This document shows, piece after piece, positions 1-5,695 of a stretch of 6,719 nucleotides of DNA (position 1 is the stretch's first letter; each line of letters begins with the position of its first letter). This DNA comes from JBDTRY01 sp039931435 (GTDB lineage: Bacteria > Acidobacteriota > Thermoanaerobaculia > Gp7-AA8). The DNA lies in contig JBDTRY010000213.1 of assembly GCA_039931435.1 (NCBI GenBank), forward strand, positions 1 to 6,719, in the 5' to 3' direction. The notes below the pieces were generated by a model. The model ran no database searches. It worked only from the letters and a program-made list of their open reading frames with translations, and had not been told where the DNA came from. A program made the position numbers and the translations under genes.

Positions 1-55
1 GTCCCGCCAGGCGCTGGCCTACCAGATCCGAGAGCTGGGCATCAAGGTGAAGTAA
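1..55 (+). CDS. C-terminal end of a probable Fis-type HTH regulator (partial)
   Basis: Only the last 17 codons are present, read from base 2 and closed by TAA at 53-55. The peptide SRQALAYQIRELGIKVK resembles the recognition-helix end of the Fis-type helix-turn-helix that closes sigma-54-dependent, NtrC-family response regulators, which often finish with a pattern like S-R-x-x-L-x-Y-x-I-R-x-L-G-I. If so, the whole protein would be a transcription activator with receiver and AAA+ domains lying off the left edge. The match is short and the assignment is inference; another HTH protein is possible. No convincing terminator hairpin with a T-run follows the stop. Confidence 0.5.
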   Translation, partial: SRQALAYQIRELGIKVK

Positions 56-99
56 GAAAGTCGCCGGCTCGTTTTCTGCCGCTGATACCGAAGCCGTAC

Positions 100-127
100 C
101 CGACACGCCCGCCATTGCCGCTACAAT
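100..127 (+). promoter_or_regulatory. Putative sigma-70-like promoter of the DUF433 gene
   Basis: TACAAT at 122-127 matches five of six bases of the -10 consensus. CCGACA at 100-105 matches the last four bases of the -35 consensus, with a 16-base spacer. A start site about 7 bases past the -10 falls at or next to the ATG at 134, and there is no Shine-Dalgarno sequence before either candidate ATG (128 or 134). This suggests a leaderless mRNA. It is predicted by eye from consensus and spacing only. Confidence 0.45.
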
Positions 128-133
128 ATGAGA

Positions 134-352
134 ATGCCCCACGAAGGCATCATTACGATCCAGCACGGGAAACGCGGAGGTCAGCCATGCATCCGCGGAA
201 CCCGCATTACCGTTTACGACGTCCTGTCGTATCTGGCCGCCGGGACGACCGAAGGGGAGATTCTTACCGACTTTCCTTACCTCACTCACGAGGACGTTCT
301 CGCCTGTCTGAGCTATGCCGCCGAGCGTGAGCATCGCACCCTGGTTGTCTGA
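134..352 (+). CDS. DUF433 family protein, antitoxin-like, without adjacent toxin
   Basis: This 72-residue protein carries the hallmark DUF433 motif GKRGGQPCIRGTRITV at about residues 12-27. The second conserved half follows at about 43-66 (ILTDFPYLT-x-ED, then the Ala/Tyr-rich helix ending AAERE). It spans essentially the full usual family length of about 75 residues. DUF433 proteins are small HTH-like proteins usually encoded just before a PIN-like DUF5615 toxin and are regarded as the antitoxin partner. Here no such toxin follows: after the TGA only 45 bases remain before the stop of a convergent gene. I prefer the ATG at 134 because a -10-like TACAAT ends at 127 and no ribosome site is visible; the ATG at 128 would add two residues. 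The family call is firm; antitoxin function in this isolated copy is inference. Confidence 0.88.
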   Translation: MPHEGIITIQHGKRGGQPCIRGTRITVYDVLSYLAAGTTEGEILTDFPYLTHEDVLACLSYAAEREHRTLVV

Positions 353-397
353 ACTCGAATTGCACGCCGGAGCGTCAAACCTCTCGGCTCTCCCTCC

Positions 398-1171
398 TCA
401 GTTTGGCGTAATGAGCGTAACGTTCTGCGTCTCGTTGTGCGTGATGCTGGCGTATCCCCAGATCCGTTGCCCGTCGAGGGCGTCGATGGCGACGGTGGCC
501 TGATCGGCATTCAAACCGGTGAGCGGTACAACCGCGGTATCGGGATCGATGTCCGGTGAAAAATTCTCCGGAGGCTTGATGAGCGGGACCTCGTCAGTCC
601 GCAGAAGAACGTCCGCTCCGAAGGGAAGGTCGAGAACGGGGTTGATCCGATAATAACGAAGCCGCACTCTGCCAGGCCTTGTGCCGTAGATACGCAGTAA
701 TACCCTGAAGTCCGCAGTAACCGGGATGCCCAGCAGCGAAACCGTGGAGGCGAAGTGATCTTCCGCGACCACAGGAATGTCCGTGCCAAAGTGTGCGCTC
801 TGCCTGGTCTGATCCTGAACGCGCAACTCGAAGTGCACCTGATCCGCGAAGCGCTCGTCGACTCTCATCCAGACACCATACGCTGGCGCCAGCCCATAGA
901 TGCGCGGGTGGAATGTGAGCCCCTTGGGTGTCGGCGGCGGCGGCGGGCACAGACCGATCGTGCACCCCCACGCGTAATAGGTGATCGAAACTGCCTCGTC
1001 TGCATCATTGCGCATCAGCAGACTCGTCTTCCACAGCGAGCCGAACGATCCCGGCACCCCCTCGGGGGGCAGAACCGTAGGAAGCAGGAAGCGCTTGTAG
1101 ACGATGGACTGCGCAAAGACTGGCGCGACGGCCAGAGAAAGAATAAGGACGAGCAAAAAGCGGAGACGCAT
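398..1171 (-). CDS. Secreted beta-rich protein of unknown function, protease companion
   Basis: The 257-residue product starts with a clear Sec signal peptide: positive MRLR, a hydrophobic core, and a VFA-Q cleavage site near residue 20. The mature part alternates short hydrophobic strands. A segment around residues 41-68 (GSFGSLWKTSLLMRND) and one around 150-176 (FRVLLRIYG, then RVRLRYY) look like Ig- or sandwich-type strands, so it is probably an all-beta exported protein. A Cys-x4-Cys pair (C70, C75) precedes a five-proline run at 76-80. The tail (WGYASITHNETQNVTLITP) resembles the ends of secreted hypothetical proteins I associate with Acidobacteriota. It lies 12 bases downstream of the protease stop, with AAGGAG at 1177-1182 overlapping that region, so the two are translated from one mRNA. 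No catalytic motif is visible. It could be a substrate, an inhibitor, a chaperone or unrelated; the sequence does not decide. Confidence 0.85.
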   Translation of the reverse strand: MRLRFLLVLILSLAVAPVFAQSIVYKRFLLPTVLPPEGVPGSFGSLWKTSLLMRNDADEAVSITYYAWGCTIGLCPPPPPTPKGLTFHPRIYGLAPAYGVWMRVDERFADQVHFELRVQDQTRQSAHFGTDIPVVAEDHFASTVSLLGIPVTADFRVLLRIYGTRPGRVRLRYYRINPVLDLPFGADVLLRTDEVPLIKPPENFSPDIDPDTAVVPLTGLNADQATVAIDALDGQRIWGYASITHNETQNVTLITPN

Positions 1172-1186
1172 GTTTTCTCCTTCCTA
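1172..1186 (-). promoter_or_regulatory. Ribosome binding site embedded at the protease stop codon
   Basis: Read on the minus strand, the protease stop TAG (1186-1184) runs directly into GAAGGAG, five bases (AAAAC) before the ATG at 1171. The Shine-Dalgarno stretch AGGAAGGAG therefore begins inside the stop codon. This fits termination-reinitiation coupling between the two secreted proteins and supports the ATG at 1171. Confidence 0.75.
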
Positions 1187-2848
1187 CGGGTACTCCGGCG
1201 TACAGGAAGCGTACCCAATTCTTTTCGCCAGAAGATTGTTCCCGGCGGGATTGGCGTTCACGTAAGGAATTCCTGAATTTATCGGAACGGTATCGAAGTA
1301 AAAGCCCGCAGGGGCCTGCCAAGCCTGATCACGAATCGATGTCCACACCTGCTCAGGAGTCAGCCCAGGACTCTGCTCAAGGATTCTTGCGGCAAGGCCA
1401 GCCACGATTGGCGCAGCGAACGAGGTTCCGGAGCGTGCCTCGTAAATATTTCGGTACTCGTTTGTTCCTCGCAGTGATGCGGTGCTGATATTGTGAGCGG
1501 GCGCGTAAATGTCGACGGTTCTTCCATAGTTGGAACCGTAGAGTCGTCCGTCCACCCAACACGGTTCGTCAACCGCCGCATAGATTGGGCTTCCATAACT
1601 AAACCCCACGACGTCCCCCGCGCGGTACATCGGACAAGCCCATCGGTAGTCATGAAGCTCCCAGTGATTGGTGAATATGTACTTCTGTCCCGTGCCTCCA
1701 ACGGATATCACCCGACGACTGATCGACGTATTAAAGTAGGGCTGGTTTCGATAGGCCATTCGAGCAGGACTTGTCTGGTTGTTACTGGTGGCCTGGTTGT
1801 TCGCAGAGGCAATTACAGTGATCCCCTTCCAGTCGTCAGCGGGATCGTCCTGTAGAAGGGAATTGATGACGCTTTCTATCGCTCCGACATACGGATCTGT
1901 CACATTGACATACTGGCTCATGCTCAGGAGCATCGGCTTATTGAGGCTTCGATCTCCATAACGATTGTTGCCCCGGAAAGGATTTCCGTCCTCGGGCCCC
2001 GCCGGGCTTCCACACGAGTGACCAGGCGGCAGGAGCGGATCGCTACATCTCCAGCCTTTGATCCAGCTTAGTGTCCATGCCAGACGCACCGTGCTGGGGT
2101 TCGGGTCAGACTCATTGAGAGCGTTATCGCAAGCGAAGTTGCGCAAGGGGACGATGTTTACGTTCTTTGCCACACCTACGTACTGTCCGCCCAAGACGCT
2201 GGCGACCGCCGTGCCGTGACCGTAAGGCTGATCGTCGTTGCGGTTTATTGCAGGAGCGCCCTGACACGGTTCATTCGCCGGAACGATGCCCTCTTCAGCA
2301 TCTTTGGCAACTCCTTCCTTAATCCTCGAAGGATTGTTCGCAAACTCCACATGGTCCCGCCAGACGCCGGTGTCCGGGATGTACGCGTAGACGTCCGCTG
2401 CCTTTTCGCAGTAGTTATAGACTCCGACTGGAGCCGGGCTGGACTGATCGATTCGATCAAGGTGCCACTTACTCAGCCCTGGGGTCCTCGGGTTCACGTT
2501 GGGATCCTCAAGAGACTCGAAGGGATGAAATGTCTGCTGGCTCGACAGATGAACGACCGCAGCCTCTTCAACGAACTCTACCAGTGGGTTGTCGGCAAGG
2601 CGCCGTGCCTGACTCTCGGTTAACCTCACGGCGAAGAGATTTCCCACATTCTGCATCACAGCTATGACTCTACCCCCGTGCTGGTTCGACAGAGAGGAAG
2701 CGACAGTCGGCAGCTCGTTGCGTTTGACGCTGGTCTTTAGGAGGACCAGATATTCGTCAGGGATACGCTCGACTGCAGATGTGTACCGGCCTCCCTGCAA
2801 AGTGGCTGAGAAACAAATGACCATCAGCGCTACCAGTGTGTTTTTCAT
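1184..2848 (-). CDS. Secreted proteinase K-like subtilisin (S8 family) with prodomain
   Basis: The 554-residue preproprotein has an N-terminal signal peptide (about residues 1-20). An inhibitor I9-type propeptide follows at about 31-100 (DEYLVLLK, then the FVEEAAVV end). The linker WHLDRIDQ at 128-135 is typical of proteinase K-like subtilases. The catalytic triad reads Asp159 (IPDTGV), His211 (GHGTAVA) and Ser476 (SGTSFAAP). The oxyanion asparagine is likely Asn351 in IASANNQ, where many relatives have AGN. Proteinase K-like relatives cut exported proteins with broad specificity after the propeptide is removed. Between His and Asn there is a long stretch, about 245-300, rich in Gly, Pro and Asn with two Cys, which looks like an added surface loop. 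The mature part has eight cysteines, so disulfides are plausible. The start is supported by AGGGAGGA shortly before the ATG. It heads an operon with the exported protein downstream. Identification as an S8 peptidase is firm; the substrate is unknown. Confidence 0.95.
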   Translation of the reverse strand: MKNTLVALMVICFSATLQGGRYTSAVERIPDEYLVLLKTSVKRNELPTVASSLSNQHGGRVIAVMQNVGNLFAVRLTESQARRLADNPLVEFVEEAAVVHLSSQQTFHPFESLEDPNVNPRTPGLSKWHLDRIDQSSPAPVGVYNYCEKAADVYAYIPDTGVWRDHVEFANNPSRIKEGVAKDAEEGIVPANEPCQGAPAINRNDDQPYGHGTAVASVLGGQYVGVAKNVNIVPLRNFACDNALNESDPNPSTVRLAWTLSWIKGWRCSDPLLPPGHSCGSPAGPEDGNPFRGNNRYGDRSLNKPMLLSMSQYVNVTDPYVGAIESVINSLLQDDPADDWKGITVIASANNQATSNNQTSPARMAYRNQPYFNTSISRRVISVGGTGQKYIFTNHWELHDYRWACPMYRAGDVVGFSYGSPIYAAVDEPCWVDGRLYGSNYGRTVDIYAPAHNISTASLRGTNEYRNIYEARSGTSFAAPIVAGLAARILEQSPGLTPEQVWTSIRDQAWQAPAGFYFDTVPINSGIPYVNANPAGNNLLAKRIGYASCTPEYP

Positions 2849-2852
2849 GCTT

Positions 2853-2859
2853 CCTCCCT
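2853..2859 (-). promoter_or_regulatory. Ribosome binding site of the subtilase gene
   Basis: On the minus strand AGGGAGG lies four bases upstream of the ATG at 2848. It is a strong match to the anti-Shine-Dalgarno sequence, slightly close to the start, and it fixes the start codon of the protease. Confidence 0.65.
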
Positions 2860-2890
2860 TGTTCTGCCTTATGCTCGGGCAGGCGAGTTT

Positions 2891-2896
2891 TACAAT
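2891..2896 (+). promoter_or_regulatory. Possible -10 element for the first methyltransferase
   Basis: TACAAT at 2891-2896 is the same -10-like hexamer seen before the DUF433 gene. No good -35 hexamer is seen at 16-18 bases upstream. If used, transcription would begin near 2903 and give a leader of about 120 bases containing the inverted repeats at 2953-2972 and 2994-3006. Weak evidence. Confidence 0.25.
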
Positions 2897-2952
2897 GGAT
2901 CGTTTCGTGACGATAGAGACATTTCATGACTTGAGGTGTTCAGGCGAAGCCA

Positions 2953-2972
2953 GTTTGGGCGATCCGCCAAAC
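2953..2972 (+). repeat. Inverted repeat / stem-loop in the leader of the first methyltransferase
   Basis: GTTTGG at 2953-2958 pairs with CCAAAC at 2967-2972. The stem can be lengthened to eight pairs by bulging the G at 2959 and pairing CG (2960-2961) with CG (2965-2966), leaving a three-base loop. It lies 50 bases upstream of the ATG at 3023 and could be an RNA hairpin or an operator. No T-run follows, so it is not a standard terminator. Confidence 0.4.
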
Positions 2973-2993
2973 CGTGTACGGATCAGCCGAGAG

Positions 2994-3006
2994 CGGTCTC
3001 AGACCG
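2994..3006 (+). repeat. 13-base palindrome upstream of the first methyltransferase
   Basis: CGGTCT-C-AGACCG is a perfect 6-1-6 palindrome that ends 16 bases before the ATG at 3023. The symmetry and the position between promoter and start are what a dimeric repressor operator would show. With only one central base it would make a poor RNA hairpin. Function is inferred from symmetry alone. Confidence 0.35.
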
Positions 3007-3022
3007 GACCGTCGGGGGCTTA

Positions 3023-3619
3023 ATGAGGTTGCACATAGGTTCCGGCGCCATCAACCTGGAGGGGTGGGTCAACGTCGACAGAGCGCCATATCCCGGAGTA
3101 ACTCACGTTCTGGACATTCGGGCAGGGCTTCCGTTCAGTGAGGTCGATTACATATTCTGCGAGCACTTCGTCGAACATCTCACTCTGCGCGAGGGGCTGC
3201 AGTTTCTTCGGGAATGCCGGCAAGCGCTTTCACCCGACGGGGTCCTTAGAATCTCGACTCCGAATCTGGATTGGGTCTGGTTAACTCACTATCGTCCCCC
3301 GGGCGAGCTCGTAGATGGGGAAGCGGTCACCGCATGTCTGGAATTGAACAGGGCCTTTCACGGGTGGGGCCACAAATTTCTGTACAACCGGGCAACATTG
3401 AGTGCTGCCCTGCGGGATTCCGGCTTTCGCGATTTGAAAGAGTTCGCTTTCGGTGAGAGCGACATCGAAGCACTACAGAATCTGGAACGCCACGAGCGAA
3501 GTCCGGATCACGCCGCTGCGCCGCACATTTTGATTATCGAAGCAAGCGGCCGGTCCACGGTCGAAAGAGATTTCAATCAGAAGCTGGAGCCGTACCTCAG
3601 GGACGTGGACTGCTCGTGA
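3023..3619 (+). CDS. Class I SAM-dependent methyltransferase (COG4627-like)
   Basis: The 198-residue product begins with the SAM-binding signature LHIGSG at residues 3-8. It continues with GWVNVD (14-19), whose Asp likely binds the ribose hydroxyls of SAM, then VDYIFCEHFVEHL (41-53) and ALSPDGVLRISTPNLDWV (68-85), the usual order of a compact Rossmann methyltransferase. HGWGHKFLYN (113-122) resembles the conserved H-K-x-L-Y block of small predicted methyltransferases often found near surface-glycan genes. The length suits this group. I chose the ATG at 3023 because the family starts directly at the LHIGSG strand; an in-frame ATG at 2936 would add 29 residues of unlikely sequence. A purine-rich GGGGG precedes the start but the ribosome site is weak. 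The acceptor substrate is unknown. It diverges from the protease operon. Confidence 0.88.
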   Translation: MRLHIGSGAINLEGWVNVDRAPYPGVTHVLDIRAGLPFSEVDYIFCEHFVEHLTLREGLQFLRECRQALSPDGVLRISTPNLDWVWLTHYRPPGELVDGEAVTACLELNRAFHGWGHKFLYNRATLSAALRDSGFRDLKEFAFGESDIEALQNLERHERSPDHAAAPHILIIEASGRSTVERDFNQKLEPYLRDVDCS

Positions 3620-3767
3620 TCATGCAGGTCCACCGCGAGGCATTCTGCCATACGCGCCCCCAGATTTCGGTCGGCACCTCTCCAGATCCTCGCTGCGGGA
3701 CGGCCACGGTTCCCGGCTGGCGTCACGGTAATCCGGGCACAACTATCAAGGACAATGCTTTCCCCAA
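3620..3767. other. Convergent intergenic spacer, no gene seen
   Basis: These 148 bases separate the stops of the first methyltransferase (+) and the AraC-type gene (-). I see no stem-loop with a T-run on either strand and no ORF with a ribosome site and a recognisable family. The minus strand contains an open frame with the fragment ARIWRGA, but it lacks its own credible start. Confidence 0.4.
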
Positions 3768-4127
3768 TTACGACGGCCCTCTCGAGGGACGTCTGTACGA
3801 ACCTGGAGTTCGCAGCCCGTTTGCCTGAAAGGCCCGAAAGATCGATCGCCGTGTCCCGAACCCGCACATGTAAGCGATCCGGGTCACCGGAAGATCCGTC
3901 GAGTGAAGCAGTTCGATCGCTCGGCGCAATTGCCCTCCAGTAAGGAATTTTGATGGCGTGACTCCGACGTTCCTCGTGAAATCTCTCGAGAAATGTTCGC
4001 TTGAAGGATAGCCCGCGACCCCCGAAAGTTCGCTTACGCGAGGTGCAGTTTCGTCCCGGAAACATCGCTCCAGGTACTCCAACGTCACTTGACGCAGCGG
4101 CGGCCGCTCGAGTCTCCTCACCCCCAT
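3768..4127 (-). CDS. Stand-alone AraC-family DNA-binding domain protein
   Basis: The 119-residue protein is little more than the two-helix-turn-helix AraC domain. The first HTH lies around residues 30-60 (VSELSGVAGY, HFSRDFTRNVGVTPSKF). The second is around 79-112 (LPVTRIAYMCGFGTRRSIFRAF, ending TPGSYRR), with the hallmark IA-x-x-x-GF and F-x-R-x-F positions. Typical AraC/XylS regulators are about 250-300 residues with a ligand-binding domain; here there is none, so the protein may act like SoxS or MarA, controlled by its own level, or pair with a sensor elsewhere. No Shine-Dalgarno is visible before the ATG at 4127. A TACACC hexamer ends 7 bases upstream, so a leaderless mRNA is possible but weakly supported. 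It diverges from the second methyltransferase across 245 bases, so that gene is a natural but unproven target. Confidence 0.85.
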   Translation of the reverse strand: MGVRRLERPPLRQVTLEYLERCFRDETAPRVSELSGVAGYPSSEHFSRDFTRNVGVTPSKFLTGGQLRRAIELLHSTDLPVTRIAYMCGFGTRRSIFRAFQANGLRTPGSYRRPSRGPS

Positions 4128-4372
4128 ATCAGAAGGTGTACCGGTTCGCCGACCTTTGATACCCGCTGAAAGTTATCTGTAACAGAAATGTATTAACGGT
4201 CGGAAGTCCCAAGAGTTCCGGCGGTTTCATTCGCGTAGTTCTCCACTCTTTCCGAACAACTCCGAGAGTACGATGATCGCGGCTGCGGTACCGCGAAGAG
4301 GAAGCCCGATTCCCGGACGACCACACTCGGGTTTCAGAACCGTCGACTGATAATCTGCGATACCGTCCAACA
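4128..4372. promoter_or_regulatory. Divergent control region between AraC-type gene and second methyltransferase
   Basis: These 245 bases hold no recognisable gene. They separate two genes that point away from each other and so must contain at least the starts of two transcripts. TCTGT-A-ACAGA at 4176-4186 is an odd 11-base palindrome, and GCGGTACCGC at 4285-4294 is a perfect 10-base palindrome. GATAAT at 4349-4354 matches five of six -10 bases and would start transcription about 12 bases before the ATG at 4373, leaving a very short leader without a Shine-Dalgarno. No good -35 was found for it. Whether the AraC-type protein binds here is not shown; such proteins usually bind asymmetric direct repeats rather than palindromes. 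Confidence 0.4.
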
Positions 4373-5581
4373 ATGAACGAAAGTACGGTCGATGGCGCAG
4401 CATCCCCCTTCGTCCGGCGCGTGCTGCAGGGCCACAGCGTCGAGACGCGCGTGGCCCTCGCCGACGAAATGCTGCTCTTCACTTTGAGCGCGCATGACTG
4501 GGACTTTGCCATCGGATCGTATTTCGATCGCGGACGCCAGGCATTCGTGGCTCAGAGCCAGATCGAAAGGCACTTTCTGGCAGGCCACGAGCTGGTAGAG
4601 ACTCTCGAATTCGCTTCGGGATTCGGGCGGGCAACTAGATTTCTGCTTCAACTGCACGGGCCGGACGCTCTCTGGACCACGGACATTCAGAAAGAGGCAG
4701 TCGAGTTCCAGAAAAACATTCTCGGGTGCCAGACGGTGTCCCCGGCACTGGCTCCGGCAGACTTCAATCCCGGGCGCAACTTCGACTGTGTCCTCGCTCA
4801 CTCTTTTTTCTCACACATTCCCCAACATCGCTTCGGCGAATGGATGGAAGCGCTGAATGATTGCGTAGCTCCTGACGGCATCCTGGTCTTCAGCGTTCAT
4901 GACGAATCCCTGCTCGAATCCGGTGCCGGTGAATCCGGGATAACTTTCGCAAGCTTGAGCGAATCGAACAGGCTGAACGCCGCGGAGTACGGAACGACGT
5001 GGGTTTCGCCTGACTATGTCGGGAACGTCATCCAGAAACATTGCAGTGGCAGAAGCATGGTTCGATGGCCCCGTGGTCTGGCAAACTTTCAGGACCTCTA
5101 CATCGTCTTCGGCGAGCACTCTTCCGTTGGGTTGCCCGCGTTTGACCAGGGCCCTTTCGGCTTTGCCAGCATCGCTCGAATGGCTGGGGCCGACCTGGAT
5201 CTCATCGGCTGGGCCTCGCACTGGAATCCCGCTCGTTCTGTGGCGCGAATTGTGGTTGAGATCGGGGGCCACGTACTAGGGGAGACCGAATTTTTCTTTC
5301 CGCGTCAGGATGTCGTTGACCACCTTGCGGACCCGCGTCATCTCAATTCCGGCTGGCACCTTCGCATGGAATTGCCGAGGATGTGTTCGGCGCAGACCGA
5401 CGTGGTTGCCATTCGAGCCATCAGTGACCTCGGAACGGAGTCTTTCCTGTATCTGGGCACGGTCGCCGATCTGCTGCTGGCATCCTGCCGTTCGGAGCTT
5501 GCCGCTTCCGGCCGGCTTCGAACGCTCTTCCTGGATCAGGATCAAAATGATCCACTCGAAGAACTCTACCGAAGCAGGTGA
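4373..5581 (+). CDS. Two-domain SAM-dependent methyltransferase with C-terminal accessory domain
   Basis: The 402-residue protein has a leading helical region (1-74), then a class I methyltransferase core. Motif I is LEFASGFGRATRFL (78-91). Acidic Asp104 in TTDIQ would bind SAM ribose. The catalytic-side strand is FDCVLAHSFFSHIP (137-150), and APDGILVFSVHD (166-177) closes the core. From about 260 to 350 a separate domain follows with the pattern LIGWA, V-x-V-E-I-G-G, LGETEF, RQDVVDHLADP, SGW. This resembles small beta-sandwich modules with G-W-A, R-x-D-V and S-G-[WF] landmarks that I recall attached to glycosyltransferases and methyltransferases of environmental bacteria. The last 50 residues look helical. 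No Shine-Dalgarno precedes the ATG; a GATAAT box sits close upstream. The likely role is methylation of a glycan or a small molecule, but the substrate cannot be read from sequence. Methyltransferase identity is firm; the C-terminal domain is described by pattern only. Confidence 0.88.
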   Translation: MNESTVDGAASPFVRRVLQGHSVETRVALADEMLLFTLSAHDWDFAIGSYFDRGRQAFVAQSQIERHFLAGHELVETLEFASGFGRATRFLLQLHGPDALWTTDIQKEAVEFQKNILGCQTVSPALAPADFNPGRNFDCVLAHSFFSHIPQHRFGEWMEALNDCVAPDGILVFSVHDESLLESGAGESGITFASLSESNRLNAAEYGTTWVSPDYVGNVIQKHCSGRSMVRWPRGLANFQDLYIVFGEHSSVGLPAFDQGPFGFASIARMAGADLDLIGWASHWNPARSVARIVVEIGGHVLGETEFFFPRQDVVDHLADPRHLNSGWHLRMELPRMCSAQTDVVAIRAISDLGTESFLYLGTVADLLLASCRSELAASGRLRTLFLDQDQNDPLEELYRSR

Positions 5582-5593
5582 CAGTTGCCATCG

Positions 5594-5617
5594 GGCCGTC
5601 CCGGCCTGGACCCCAGG
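5594..5617 (+). repeat. Two overlapping short hairpins after the methyltransferase stop
   Basis: GGCCG-TCC-CGGCC (5594-5606) and CCTGG-ACC-CCAGG (5605-5617) are two perfect five-pair stems with three-base loops that share two bases, so they are mutually exclusive. They start 13 bases after the TGA at 5579-5581. They could slow polymerase or protect the 3' end, but there is no T-tract to make a standard intrinsic terminator. Confidence 0.4.
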
Positions 5618-5648
5618 GATCAGGATGCAAACCCGGCCGTTGCCTCGG

Positions 5649-5675
5649 ATCCTGAACCGATTCGCTTATCAGGAT
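5649..5675. repeat. 7-base inverted repeat between convergent genes
   Basis: ATCCTGA at 5649-5655 and TCAGGAT at 5669-5675 form a perfect seven-pair stem around a 13-base loop. It lies between the converging ends of the second methyltransferase and the small acidic protein gene. A two-way transcription stop is possible from its position, but neither strand shows the T-run expected after such a stem. Confidence 0.35.
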
Positions 5676-5695
5676 TGGCGCGAAAGGCGGGGTCC

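Noticed and set aside
56..90. Possible terminator after the left partial gene (CGGC at 65-68 with GCCG at 78-81).
   Set aside because: Only a four-pair stem with the T-run inside the loop rather than after the stem.
364..375. Small stem ACGC-CGGA-GCGT between the DUF433 gene and the convergent secreted-protein gene.
   Set aside because: Four pairs only and no T-run on either strand; not enough to call a terminator.
353..400. Possible remnant of a DUF5615 toxin start (frame containing SNLSALP, similar to the ENLS-x-RLP start of that family).
   Set aside because: Only seven residues, no start codon or ribosome site, and the frame then runs through the convergent secreted-protein gene; chance is more likely.
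2936..3022. Upstream in-frame ATG giving a 29-residue extension to the first methyltransferase.
   Set aside because: The family begins at the LHIGSG strand, the extension is Arg-rich and unstructured, and no ribosome site precedes it.
3620..3767. Minus-strand fragment ARIWRGA, similar to the start of small ABM-like proteins, lying just downstream of the AraC-type gene.
   Set aside because: The similarity stops after seven residues, there is no start codon with a ribosome site, and no other frame continues the family pattern.
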